Position numbers and translations under genes: made by a program | Origin: Notamacropus eugenii | Lineage: Eukaryota > Chordata > Mammalia > Diprotodontia > Macropodidae | Assembly (NCBI RefSeq): GCF_028372415.1 | Contig: NC_092878.1 | Coordinates: forward strand, 379,501-443,500 | DNA length: 64,000 nucleotides | Direction of reading: 5' to 3' | In this document: positions 7,241-18,250 of the stretch, one piece after another | How positions within the stretch are numbered: the stretch's first letter is position 1 | Layout of the letters: each line of letters opens with the position of its first letter | The notes under the pieces: generated by a model | Seen by the model: the letters and a program-made list of their open reading frames with translations, nothing else | Database searches by the model: none | What the model was told of the DNA's origin: nothing

Positions 7241-9879
7241 TGCTTTAGGCTTCTAAAGGATCGTCTGCGTATTGACTGAGGGACCCTTCAAAATGCTTCC
7301 AAGCAATGACCTTAGAATGAAGGGTCCTTGGGCAGGCAGGGGCGCCCCAAGAGCGGTTCTCCTGGCGCTGTTTGTTTTGCCTTCTCTGCTGGTTTTTGGT
7401 TTGTTGTGTTTTTCAGCAGCTTTTCGCCTTTTGGCTTACCAGTGCTAGACCGGGCTGGATTGGGGCATTAAGTGTTAGTCCCTGCCCGATCCATCCATGT
7501 ACCAGGGTGATCACTTGTCAGGATATCTGCAGATTCTTGCCCTGGGTTGAACCCTCAAGGGTTTTCCTAACTCTTAAGATTCCAGGATTCCAGGATTCCT
7601 GACTGAGGTAGTTATTTCTCCTACTCTTATTAAAGGGGTCTCTTTTGCTACTGAAGTTTGCAGCCTGGGTGTATATCCCCTTAACTCCTACATGTCTGTT
7701 TTCATGGCCATTCATTGAGGGCAGATCCTTCTGAGCTCACTGAATGTGTAAGGATGTATTCTTTTCTGTTTTGTAATCTTTCATGTTTCAGAATGTTGCA
7801 TTACCTTCTTGAAGACTCTTCTAACACCTGGGGGCCTCCTTTGTTCCCACTCTTGCCTGGCTGTGGTTGCTGTTTTTCAACACTGAGGATCTCAGTGCTT
7901 TTAAGTTTATTTACAACAGAATCTTTGATGACAAATCTGTGGGTGTAGAGATAGTGAGGCCAGCGTCTAGAAAGGTGAGGTGGAAAGTACTCTCTGTTGA
8001 ACAGAAAACCTGGATTGTAGGCCTGCTTCTACCATCATTTATCTCTATAACCTTGGCATAGTCAATAGAATCCAATGACTTTGTGATTCCAAGCTTATAT
8101 TGTTCTTCTTTACTTCACCAAATACTTCCAGGTTCTCTGATTTCATCCATGTGAGTACATCGCTCAGTGAAGAGGATCACAAATGTTCTGTCTTCATGTG
8201 TTCTTCTGGTCAAAATAAATGGATCACTTTGTGGCCAGACTCTTCCCTCCTTTAGCTAGGCTGGTCCTCATACATCAGACATTCAGTCTGTTGACTTCTC
8301 CCTGACACAGAGCTTTCCAGCCTGGGTCAAACCCACCCATTTATTAATGGCATACCCATTGTCATTTTTCTGCTATGAGAGAACTTTGGTATAAAGCGTT
8401 AATAAGGGATATTTCACAAAACTAACGTTACCTTCCCCCTACTGTGTGAATTCAGATTTTAAAAATTCTAGGACTCATTTAAGAATAGCTCTGGCATAAG
8501 TAATTCTATCTATACATAGCCTTGGTTACTCAGTGCATCTCCTACAGATGTTCATTACAATTGAAATGGGACTCTTCAACAAGAAATCCACCTTGTTAAT
8601 AAGGCATTTCAAATAAAGACTTTGGCTGTGTAAATTTCTCTGATCCACCTGTGCCTAGTCATTTATGTGAGAGAAAAATCTTACCAGTATCATTGAAATT
8701 TTGAAGGTTTTAATTATTACATCTAGTCTCATGATTTTCAAGGTTAGATTGTAAATTCAAAAGCCTTTTAATATGTACGTTATCATAATCCTAAATTTGA
8801 ACACCAGCTTTTAGCCTATGTAAACTTAATTAGAAACCTGAAGTCCTCACTGGCTACTTTCTCCTAAATACCTTTGTGTTAAAATAAATTTAACTATTTG
8901 GTTGTATTTTGGGAATTGGGCCTTAGCTGGTATTTGAACTTTATGGCTCATATTCACTTCTATTATGTTTTTGACCTTCTTTGGGTCTCTAGTGTTATAA
9001 ACGGACCACTTTCCTCAACTGCAGGCAGACAGTTGGAAGAGTATTAGTGACAGTGCGTAACTGTGGAAATATTAGGAAGATTTCCAGAAATAAAGGCTTA
9101 ACGAATAGCAGTTTTGTGAGGGGGGCATCAGCTGGAGGACAAGGCCCAAGCGGGAATTCATCAGAAGTTGGAAATATCAAAGAAATATGGAAATGATGGA
9201 CAGGGATTACAGGAAAGGAAGCAATATACTATTATAAGAAATGGAGATGATGGTAAGGTAATATGTTAATTTTGGCATTGGACTATTAAAGTTATTTTAA
9301 TAGAACATTTCTTTAGATTTATGTAGGTCTTAGTAGAGAGGAACCTTTCCTGATAGAGGGAAAACATAAAATGCAGAAAGGGGTAGTTCTAGTTTTGGGG
9401 ATTTGCAATTTATGCATGGATCAAGTCATATTACAATGAATGGTAGAAACTATACAATTTCTCCTGTTGAGTCAGGATGCTATTTGTTTGGCTAAAACTA
9501 TTAAGTTTTCTGTTTTGGAAACCTTTTTTCCTACAAAGAAAATAATGATGAGATAAAAATGAAATAAAAAATGATGAAATAAATATCTGGGTTGCTAGTA
9601 CGCACACACCTAAAACTTCTATCAAAACATTTTATTTGGAAAAAAATGTTTTCCGGTATAAACTATCAAGTTGGAGAATTTCTCATCTTTTCCTCAAATG
9701 CTAGGTAGACTTCAATGTTCTTTTGACTGTGCCTTCAACCTTGTCTGTAACCTCTCCTTCACCATAGGTTCCTTTGCTTTTTTTTTTTTTTTAACACAAG
9801 AAGATATCAACAATGTTGAAAGAATCTGTTCAAGTACCTGGTCATTTTTTTCTCAGTTGCCATCTGATTTTTCTTTTAG
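7241..9879. other. Mostly unique intron sequence
   Basis: After the CpG island the sequence becomes AT-rich and largely single-copy in appearance. 7965-8090 may hold a decayed SINE ('gaaaacctggattgtaggcc'). No exon, RNA gene or long repeat recognised. Confidence 0.45.
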
Positions 9880-10021
9880 TCTTCCTTGGCTGAACTTCCG
9901 AATGGGCAGCTCATATCTCTTTCCAGTTGCTCACCACTCCCTCCCTAACCCCCTGTAGTTTCTACTGAAACTGCTCTTTGAAGTCACTAGTGGCCCTCCT
10001 CTAGCCTAATTTGATACAGGT
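9880..10021 (+). repeat. CR1/L2-type ORF2 fragment
   Basis: CTGAAACTGCTCTTTGAAGT and CACTAGTGGCCCTCCTCTAG resemble the block just upstream of the reverse-transcriptase core in L2/CR1 LINEs. The same block, with a similar junction to antisense L2, is at 54510-54709. Confidence 0.5.
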
Positions 10022-10463
10022 TGACATTATCAGTGAAAAAGTGTTTATTAAGTATCCACATTGTTCAAAGCAATGGGGATACAAAGACAAAAATTAAGCA
10101 GTCTTTGTCTTTAAGGAACTCATATTCTGTTAGGAAAGGTGTGTGTATATATCTATATATGTGTATGTACGTATATGTATGTACACATATACAAGACATA
10201 TATCTGTACATACAGATACCCTTAGACAAGGTAATGTTGTGGGGGTGGGGAATGCACTAACAGCTGCGGGAAGGGAATCATGAAAGGCTCTATGTGGGGA
10301 GTGGCAGTTGAGCAGAAAACTATTGATTCTGAGAGGTGGAGGTAAAGAGGAAGTACATTCCAGGCATGAGAGACAGATGATGTTAAGGCATAGGGATGGG
10401 GGAAGGAGAATCAACAAGTAGAGTGAGGAACAAGAAGATCCATCTGACTGAATTGTAGAGTGA
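10022..10463 (-). repeat. L2 3' end, first part
   Basis: Antisense L2: AAGTGTTTATTAAGTATCCA, 'caatggggatacaaagacaa', 'tctttaaggaactcatattc', then 'attccaggcatgagagacag'. A TA/TG-rich microsatellite (10139-10212) lies inside it. A MAR1 SINE with target duplications splits the copy; it continues at 10725. Confidence 0.75.
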
Positions 10464-10471
10464 ATAAAGGA

Positions 10472-10716
10472 TTTATTGTTCAGTTGTGTCCAACTCTTCA
10501 TGATCCTTTTTTTTTGGGGGGGGGGGGATGGTTATTGGCAGAGATGTTGGAGTGGTTTGCCATTTCATTCTCCAGTTCATTTTATAGATGAGGAACTGAG
10601 GCAGCCCAGGAACACCTACCCAGTAAGTGTCTGAGGCCAGATTTGAACTCATGAAGTATAAGTCTTCCTGATTCCAAGTCTAGTGCTCTATCCACTGTAC
10701 TACCTAGATGCCATGC
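10472..10716 (+). repeat. MAR1-type SINE with target duplication
   Basis: Starts TTATTGTTCAGTTGTGTCC, has GGAGTGGTTTGCCATTTC and ends CTACCTAGATGCC. It is flanked by the 8-bp direct repeat ATAAAGGA (10464-10471 and 10717-10724), so the insertion into L2 is well defined. An internal T/G homopolymer pair at 10508-10527 is a later expansion. Confidence 0.9.
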
Positions 10717-10724
10717 ATAAAGGA

Positions 10725-11225
10725 GAATAATGCATAATAAAACTGTGAAGGTAGGTTAGAGCTGAGTTCTGCAAGGCTTCAAATTTTGAAACACTGGAGT
10801 TTGTATTTGATCCTAGAAGTAATAAGAGCCCTCAGAAGTTTGAGCAGGGGAATGATATAATCAAATCTGAATTTTAGGAAAATGTCTTTGGAAAATCTCT
10901 ATATAGAAGTTGCGTTGGAGAGGGGAGAGACTTGAAGCAAGGAAATTCATTGGGAGACTATTGAAATGGTCTCAGTAAGAAGGGATGAACCTCTGAACTA
11001 CCGTGGTGATTGTATGAGTGGAGAGAAAAAGAAATATGCAAAAGAGGTTGAGAAGTAAAATTTACATAATTTGGCAACTGGTTGAGTGTGGTGTTTCCTA
11101 GGTCATAGATGAGGTAGTTGGAAGGATGATGGTGCTCTTGAAAGAAACAGGGAAGTTTGGAAGAGGCATGGATTGGGGGGAGATCAGAGTTCTATGTTGG
11201 ACATGTTGAGGGTAGTAGGGTCGAT
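10725..11225 (-). repeat. L2 3' UTR, second part
   Basis: Continues the L2 from 10022: 'tttgagcaggggaatgatat', 'tgggagactattgaaatggt' and 'tttggcaactggttgagtgt' are antisense L2 3' UTR landmarks in the expected order. Confidence 0.75.
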
Positions 11226-11399
11226 TGCTGTGGTAATGATAATTAGGAGAACCAAAGAAAGACGTTGTTAATCCTAACTCCAACCTCACTTTCACGAAAC
11301 ACTGCTCCTCTCCATTAAAAACCAAGAGAAAGAAGGATAGAAACCCTTGTAGCAAATCAATCAAAAGTAAATCCACATTGGCTGTGTCCAGAAATACGT

Positions 11400-11546
11400 G
11401 TCTCTTACTTCTCATTGTCTCCATCACCTTTGTCAGAACATGGGTAACAGTTCATCTGTCTGCTTGAAACTTAGTTGGTCATTGCAATGATCAAAGTTCT
11501 TAAGTCTTTCAAAGTTACTTTTGTTTTTTACAATGGTGCTATCTTT
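11400..11546 (-). repeat. L1 3' UTR, left of solo LTR
   Basis: 'gatcaaagttcttaagtctt' followed by 'tcaaagttacttttgttttt' matches the antisense of the marsupial L1 3' UTR. The element resumes at 12163 after the LTR. Confidence 0.6.
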
Positions 11547-11552
11547 GTATAA

Positions 11553-12156
11553 TGTTGGGGGTGGAAGCTCAATTCCATGTGGACAGTCTCGGGCGGGTAA
11601 AGGTGGGAACTTCTAAATCTTAGAGTTCTCATGAGGCCCCCCATGAAACACCAGGGAATCGAGGAGTGAGACCGAGCTATCTCGTGTATTTCCGCCTCTT
11701 CCCGTGAGAAACGTGATGGGAGGAGCATCCCCGCCCTCGAGACTGACCCGGATCTGGGCACACCTATTATTATCTAACAGGCACGGTATTCAGGTGCAAA
11801 CTACGCGGCCAGAGAGCTTAATTAGGGTCAGGAAAGCCTGAAGGCGCTTAGCACGGAGGGGCCCTGACAGGACAGAAGGCTCCGTTTTTCCTCTCTTCGC
11901 TTTCCCCTCCCCCTCTCTCCCCACTTACACTTCTACTTCCAATCTCTTACCGTAAGATCTTGCCTCCTTGGGAGATTTCTCTCTCCCTCCTAAGGAAGAG
12001 CTCCCCCTGCACATGTAACCAGGACCCTGAATAAAGCCTAACCCTTGTTCGACTCCGGAAAGTCTCTTCTCTCATACGTTTATCCGGTTTGGCCAACCGA
12101 AGACCTGGGACAGGTAAGGTAAGACTCGGGTAGCCCTCAGGCCTCTAGGCCTGGCA
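11553..12156 (+). mobile_element. Solo LTR, ERV (betaretrovirus-like), copy 1
   Basis: A 604-bp LTR that starts TGTTGGGGGTGG and ends CCTGGCA, flanked by the perfect 6-bp repeat GTATAA (11547-11552 and 12157-12162). A polyadenylation signal AATAAA is at 12030-12035. No internal retroviral region remains, so it is a solo LTR fossil left by recombination. A 6-bp target duplication fits class II (ERVK/betaretrovirus-like) integration; this assignment is an inference. It lies in sense with MYO5A, inside an L1 3' UTR. By eye it is very similar to the copy at 53936-54467 and less so to 23110-23721, suggesting a fairly recent family. Confidence 0.9.
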
Positions 12157-12162
12157 GTATAA

Positions 12163-12345
12163 AATGTTTTTCTAGTTCTGCTTACTTTACTCTGTGGCAG
12201 TTCATGATGCCTAGTATTGTCTCTTTGGTCTTTTCTTATGGAACAATGGTATTCCATTAAATTCCTGTACCACAATTTGTTCAGCCATTTCCCAGTTGTC
12301 TAAAGAGGCAATCTAAAATGTCCCCTTAGATTCTAATTCTTTGCT
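12163..12345 (-). repeat. L1 3' UTR, right of solo LTR
   Basis: 'cttatggaacaatggtattc' and 'tgttcagccatttcccagtt' are the antisense of the well-known L1 3' UTR block (compare 47880-48010). It continues the element interrupted at 11546. Confidence 0.65.
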
Positions 12346-12349
12346 TCTC

Positions 12350-12770
12350 TTTTCCCCTTCAATCTTCCCAGCAGAGTTAGGAAGTTTGTTTTGCTTGTAT
12401 TCCCTTCCCACTCTTATCCTCCCTTTTAATCCTCATATCCCTACTTGTTTTCCTATTGAATTTGATGCATTTCCACAGCAAACTCTGTGTGTGTGTTTAA
12501 CCTTCTTTCATTTCAGATGAGAGTGAGGTTCATCTGGTGTCCACTCCCTTCACCTCTTCTTCCATGTTTGTATATTCTTCTCGAATGCCCCAATTATGAA
12601 AAATAGCAAGTTCTACCCCCTTCCTCTTTTTGTATTCTTCCTTTTACTTTTCCCTTTACTATTTCTCTTTATTACCTCCTTTCTCTTTATGACTTTAGAA
12701 ACCTAAGAAGAAAACCAACCCTTATCTCTCAGGACTTCTTTAAAATTAAAAAAAAAAATTTCCTCAGCAC
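12350..12770 (-). repeat. Old HAL1/L1-like 3' region
   Basis: 'cagatgagagtgaggttcat' and the following T/C-rich stretch match the 3' region of the HAL1-like elements at 50481-53205 and 60665-63615 (there TGATGAGAGTAAGCTTCAC). Probably part of the same old element as 14270-15665, with later insertions between. Confidence 0.5.
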
Positions 12771-12919
12771 CATTTGGAGATATTGAGGTTCTGTTTCTTC
12801 TCTCCCTATTAGAGTGTTAATACTACATCATCACACAGCTTTTTCCAATTGCTTTAATAAATTTACTTTTCTAGATTTCTCTGGACCCTTGTGTTTATAT
12901 TTTAAAGTTCCTACATTTA

Positions 12920-13960
12920 TCTAGTCTCTTCATCAGAAATGCTGCTAAGTCCTGTAATGCAGACAATTTTGATTACATGAAATTGAAAAACTTCTGCACA
13001 AATAAATTAATGCATCTAGGAGAAGGAAAGTGATTAAGTGGGAAAAAAACTTTGTATCAAATCTCTCAGATAAGAGTTTAGTATCAAAGATATAAAGACA
13101 CAGTAGAAATATGTATGATCAAAAGTCATTCCGTAATAGATAAGCAGTTAAAGAATATGAACAAATGATTGTCAGAAGAATATTAAGAACCATGTAAAAG
13201 AATGCTTCAAAACACTAATAGGAGAAATGCAAATCCATATAACCTTGAAGTTTCACCTTACTATTAGCAAACTGACACAAGTAATAAAAAGAGGGTAATA
13301 GTTATTATTGGCAGAGTTGTGGAAAGATAGGGACACTAATGCATTGTTGGTGGAGTTATGGAATAGTGAAACTGTTCCCCAAAATGGTTTGGAATTATGA
13401 AAATAAGTTGGCAAAAATGTCTATATGCTTTGACCCACTGCTAGGCATATACCCCAAAAAAGGTCATGGATAAAAAGAAAGATCTCTTATACATCCAAAT
13501 ATTTAAAATAGCACCTTTTGTTTTAGCAAAGGACTAGAAATCAAATAGATGACTATTGATCATTGAATGACCAAATACATTATGGTACATGTAATGTCAT
13601 ATTACTGTGTTGTAAGAGACAATGATTGTAATGAATACAGAGAAGCAATAAAAGACATATGAATTGATGCAAAATGAACAGAACCAAGGAAACAATATAC
13701 ACAACAGAAACAGTGTAAATGGAAAGAACAACCACAGAATAGTAGAAAAATTAATGTTGCAAAATTATAAAGAACAAATATGCACCTAACGAAGAGATCT
13801 GAGAAGACGTCTCTTTTTCTGCTTCTTTGCAGAGATATGAGTCCATGAATGTGGAATGCAGCATATAAGATTTTTTTCCAATATACTTATTGGTTTTACA
13901 GATTTTTTTTCTTTTTCTCTTTTTGATTTAAAAAAAAGTTCTTTGTTAAATGGAATGGCT
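12920..13960 (+). repeat. L1 ORF2 end and 3' UTR
   Basis: Sense L1: 'ttacatgaaattgaaaaact', 'cattccgtaatagataagca', 'ggacactaatgcattgttgg', 'tgctttgacccactgctagg' and 'gaacagaaccaaggaaacaa' are in the order seen at the end of ORF2 and the start of the 3' UTR. It is 5'-truncated and diverged. Confidence 0.8.
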
Positions 13961-13974
13961 CCCTGGGAATGGGT

Positions 13975-14165
13975 TGTATGTGTATGGTTTGTCCCTTGTT
14001 TTCAAAGAGAACCATGACATCAGGGAGATGATGACATGGCTTGCAATTGACTTTGATTTGAGTGCCTGAGGGCTGTGCAAAGTCACCAGCCTCACTTTCT
14101 CTTCCAGAGCCATCTTGGTCCAGTGGTCAGATAGTAATCAGGATGACTGGAGCAGGATGCTTCTG
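13975..14165 (-). repeat. SINE-tail family, partial
   Basis: On the minus strand it reads CCAGTCATCCTGATTACTAT, then GCTCTGGAAGAGAAAGTGAG, and ends in TGATGTCATGGTTCTCTTTG and AAAACAAGGGACAAACC. This is the body and tail module of the SINE and the long family. Confidence 0.75.
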
Positions 14166-14269
14166 GGAATGGGAAAGATAAGAGGAAGGAACTTTGGGAT
14201 AGAAATTTTGACCAAGTAAAAATAAAAGATATCAATACAATCAAAATCAATCAAAATTAATGCTTTATT

Positions 14270-15665
14270 CCACTAACGATTTATTCTCTCTCCGCTCACA
14301 ACCTTCCCTTTCCCTACCATAGGATTATATTGAGGTCTATAGTGTTAACTATTCTTGATTAATTTTTTTGTTTTTTGGAATATTCTACGATCTTTAGTCT
14401 ATAGTAGTAACTGCCATATCTTCTTTCTGGATGATTACTGTATTTTTCTTTGATATGGAAGCTCAGGATTTTGGTTCTGGCATTCCTGGGACTTTTTCTT
14501 TTCTGATTCCTTTCAGGTGGTGATCAATGGATTCTTTCCATTTTTCTTTTTCTTTCAGTTCTAATAAAAATGAACAGTTTTCATTTATGATTACTTGAAA
14601 TATACTTTTCAGGCTTTTTTTATCGTAGTTTTTAGGGAGTCTAATCATTTTTGAATCATTCCTCCTTCACCTTTTTTTCACCAGAGCAGCTGTTTTTAAT
14701 ATTTGCTGACTTGCATTTTCTTCTATTCCCCTGCCCCGCCCCCCTCCAATCTTTTGCTTTTGTTGTAACATTTCTTGAAGTCTTATAGAGTTTTTGATTT
14801 CTCTTTGGTTTATTCTAGTTTTCAGGGATTTCATTTCTTAAATAATGTTTGCTAAATTCTCTTCTAATCTACTTTTATTTTATCAGACTCTTTTCTCAGA
14901 AGCTTTTAGTTCCTTTTTTTAAAAATTTCTTGAATTATTTTTTGTAGGAATTCATGTCCTTGTAGAAAAAAGCCATGTTTTCCTTTGAACCTTCCTTGCC
15001 TTTGTTAGTTACTCCTTTGGGGCATCCCTAGATTTGCAATGATGTTTTTCTTCATACTCGTCATCTCTCCAACTTCACTTGTTGAATTGAAGCTTTGTGC
15101 TGGGACCAGGTGTTAGCCTTGGCGTTGCCCTTGGTCCCCTTGGCTCTGGGGCTGACCTCCACTCCTGGAGTCAGGCCCCTCTGAATCTTTGAAGCTCAGA
15201 GTACTTGGTGTTTAGGGTCCTTTCAGCTGTCTCAAGATGGAGTAATAGGGTCTGAGTGCTGTAATATCACTTTAATTGCTATCTGTTGTTGTTCTTAGGG
15301 ACTTTCAAGGTCCCAACTCTAGGACTTTCTTAGAAGAGGTCTTCTCTCATGTTTCCTCTGGACAAAGGTGATAGAGCCTTGCAAGGTATGCTTGTGTCTA
15401 GTTTGTCTAACCCTAACCCTAAATTCAGGGTAGGAGGCCTTCTACTACTGATGCTGCCTTTTCTGAAGGGCCTTCTTTCCTATTGCCCATGAGCTCCTGG
15501 CTGACATTTTATTCATTTATGGGGTGGAAGAAATTGTTTACTGTAGTTTCTCACTTGATTTCTTAGTATTTGATCTGGTGTGAACTTCAGCATTTTTCTG
15601 GAGTAGTTAGGTAGGGTGAGAGATGACCGGTCTGCCTCTGTTCAGTCAGCCATATTGGCCCAGAG
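14270..15665 (-). repeat. Old HAL1/L1-like ORF1 and 5' UTR
   Basis: The minus-strand frame 14648-14463 (MIRLPKNYDKKSLKSIF...) aligns by eye with ORF1 of the copy at 60665-63615 (MIGQPENHDQKKSLDIIF...). The GC-richer stretch 15080-15240 and the end near 15665 (minus strand GGGCCAATATGGCTGACTGA) look like an L1-class 5' UTR. It is strongly decayed. The sense L1 and the SINE tail at 12920-14165 separate it from its likely 3' part at 12350-12770. Confidence 0.6.
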
Positions 15666-15689
15666 TTCAGTTATGTTGTAGAGGGAATT

Positions 15690-15775
15690 TATGTTCAGGT
15701 ATGGGTTGGGTTAGATTGCCTATGAGGTTGCTTCCACTACCAAAATTCTGTGATTCAGTCCATTGTGGTACTGAT
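15690..15775 (+). repeat. MIR/Ther-type SINE 3' end
   Basis: 'gggttagattgcctatgagg' and 'ccaaaattctgtgattcagt' match the conserved 3' end ('agatgacctctaaggt', 'ctctgtgattc') of these ancient SINEs. Confidence 0.5.
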
Positions 15776-15829
15776 TACAAATGCAAAAAAGAATTAGAAA
15801 AGTGAGAGATCAGTGTGGTCTGGGGTAAT

Positions 15830-16290
15830 ATGAAGGATATGGGGGAAATAATGAAACCCTTAAGAGAAGGTAACTGCCTGGGTAAAGGTTTATGACAGGG
15901 AAATAAATATTGTATGAGATGTAGACAGGGAAGAACTTGACCTGACTGAAGCAGTTTTGTGTTCAGAAGTAGTGGGAAATAAAGATTTGGTTAAACAGAA
16001 TGGAGACACATCTGGAGGGTCTTGAAAGAAGAGTTTGAGACTTGCAGGAGTCAGTAAAGAGTCAACACAGGTCCTTGTGTATTCGAATGATATGAAGAAA
16101 ATAATGTTTGAGTAAAACTGACTTAACCACCCAGAGCAGTTAGAGTTGGAGGCAGGATTTCTGAGAGAGAGGCTGCTGCATTTATACAGGTATGAGGTCA
16201 GTCAGGAAGGGCTGGTCTAATGTGATAACAGTAGCAAGGAAGAAGAAGAAACCAAGTATTCTAAGATGACTCCATGGTTTCTGATCTGAG
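15830..16290 (-). repeat. Probable L2 3' UTR, diverged
   Basis: Contains 'agacagggaagaacttgacc', 'agaatggagacacatctgga' and, at the end, 'aagatgactccatggtttct', which are in the order of the antisense L2 3' UTR. Divergence is high. Confidence 0.45.
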
Positions 16291-17739
16291 GAACTGGAAT
16301 TGAAGTCCTCTTTCATTGGGAGTATATGCAGATTCTGCAGGCTTGAACATTTCATTGCGTTGGGAATTTGGGAGCTGGGAGCTGGAAGAGAAGCATCCAG
16401 ATAGTCTTTCAGAAGGCTTTTCAGACTGCGTAACCAAAGCAGAAGGTAGTTTATATTCTGAGCACAATTCTTGCCTTCTTTAAGTGTCACAATCCTGTTT
16501 ATTGACCTAATGACTGATTGATAGAGGTTCTAATTGATTGCTAAAGGGTCAGCTTCTTATACCAGGTAAACTTTCAAACACTCTCTGGATTTTGTGATTG
16601 AGTGTTATTTTATTTTTACTGTTGTTAAATTTTCTTCTTCTGTGCCATTTTGGGCGTCCATCACCCTATTAGAGGAATCTTGGATTTACACATCTCCTTT
16701 TCAGCCAGTTCCTGATACAAGTTATTAAATAAGTAATTCACATTTATATAATTATTAAATGCTGTATATATATTATCTTGTTTGATCCTTATTCTTGAGT
16801 TACCCTCATTTTATAGATAAAGCAACTGATGTTCAGTAAAGTTTGATGTTTGCCTGATCACACAGTAGGTGAGTTGGAATAAAACCCGGGTCTTTGATTT
16901 TAAGACCTGTATGCTTTCCACTATATTATGAGTACAGTAGGTATTAACATAAACACAACAAAAAATAAGGAAGTGGGTGAAATATGAATAAAAAAATTTT
17001 GCTGCTGTGGGTAACACCATTCTTCCTGTAACTATTGCTGTTGGACAGATTTCCTCCCTATTAGATGCTCCACTTATCCCTCATCCAAGAATTTGCCCCC
17101 TTACTTGACACCCCACCTGGACTCTTCAGGTCAGTCCAAAAACTTACTGTTGTGGTAAATGGCTACTTATAGTAACAAGTGGATACAAATGAAAGAACTG
17201 CGTCTTTGAAAATGTGTCTAGGTGTTGAATTTTGTCCCATTAATGTAATGGTTTTGCTATGGCAGCTAGTAGGGTTAGCCTTTCAGAGAAGGGATGAGCA
17301 AGAAGTCTCAATAAAATTGGATTCACCTTTCTTTAGGGAATGTTGAGCTGTGGGACTATCTGGACTGCTAAAGGATTAATCCTTTGAGTGGGTAGAATAA
17401 AGTTTTTGGGTAGCTATTGTTATTTCACCCATTTCCTTCTTGATATCTTTGGTTTATGAACACAAAGCTTGTGAATTTTATTTCCTTACCTCCTTGTAGA
17501 GCAACAGCTGCTCTATGATTCATTTTACCATTTATCATTCCCTTCCCCCAATCTGCATCGTGTATGATGTCAGCCTCTCAGCTACTGAGAGCACTGCCTC
17601 AGTTTGTGCTGAGACAGGTTAAACTTTGCAGAAACTCATCCCTAGTGTTTCTGTGCCCCCGGCAGTCTTTACTTTCTCTTTCAAACCCTTCCCCTTGTAA
17701 TTCTTAAGTAGTAACTATTAGCATTTAAACTATCCTCAT
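16291..17739. other. Unique intron with one MIR-like SINE
   Basis: 16740-16935 is an antisense MIR/Ther-type SINE ('cattttatagataaagcaac', then 'gcctgatcacacagtaggtg'). The rest shows no recognised feature. Confidence 0.45.
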
Positions 17740-18112
17740 AAATTACGCGCTCTTCAGTCAAGCCAAACTGGCCTTCCTTCTGTTCCTCACACAAGTCATT
17801 CAGTCTCCCATCTCTTTGCCTTCGCCCTTTCATCCTTACCTTTGCCTCTAGCATTTCTAGTTTTCTTCAAAGCTCCATTTGAGCATCACCATCTTCTTGG
17901 GGGCTTTTCTGATTCCCCTCTCCAACTGCTAATGCCCCCCATTGCCTTGTATGTATTATGAATATACTTAAATGTATATATGTTGTCTCCCCCTGTAGAA
18001 TACAAGCTCCTTGAAGGTAAGGACTTTGATTTTTTAGCTTTATAATCCTGGTGCCTATGGTAATGTGTTTAAGCATAAAGGCACTTAATAAATGCTTGTG
18101 GATCAGTCTATG
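17740..18112 (+). repeat. L2 3' UTR and 3' end
   Basis: Sense L2: 'caagccaaactggccttcct', 'gttcctcacacaagtcattc', 'tacaagctccttgaaggtaa' and the end 'aataaatgcttgtggatcag'. All follow the L2 consensus order. Confidence 0.75.
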
Positions 18113-18124
18113 AAAGTCATTCTT

Positions 18125-18250
18125 CCCTCTTGGCAGCTGGAAAGAACTACAATTAAAGGAACTGGGTTCAAATCCAACCTCTGGCCAGAAGAAGCCAGCC
18201 TAGATAGCCTTTGAGAGCCCTTCCAGCTCTGAATTTATTATTCTATAACT
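18125..18250 (+). repeat. MIR/Ther-type SINE remnant
   Basis: AACTGGGTTCAAATCCAACC (B box) and 'gagagcccttccagctctga' are landmarks of these SINEs. Confidence 0.5.

Noticed and set aside
15409-15424. CCCTAA-type telomere-like repeat (also at 38803-38816)
   Set aside because: Only two units at each place; too short to mean an interstitial telomere.
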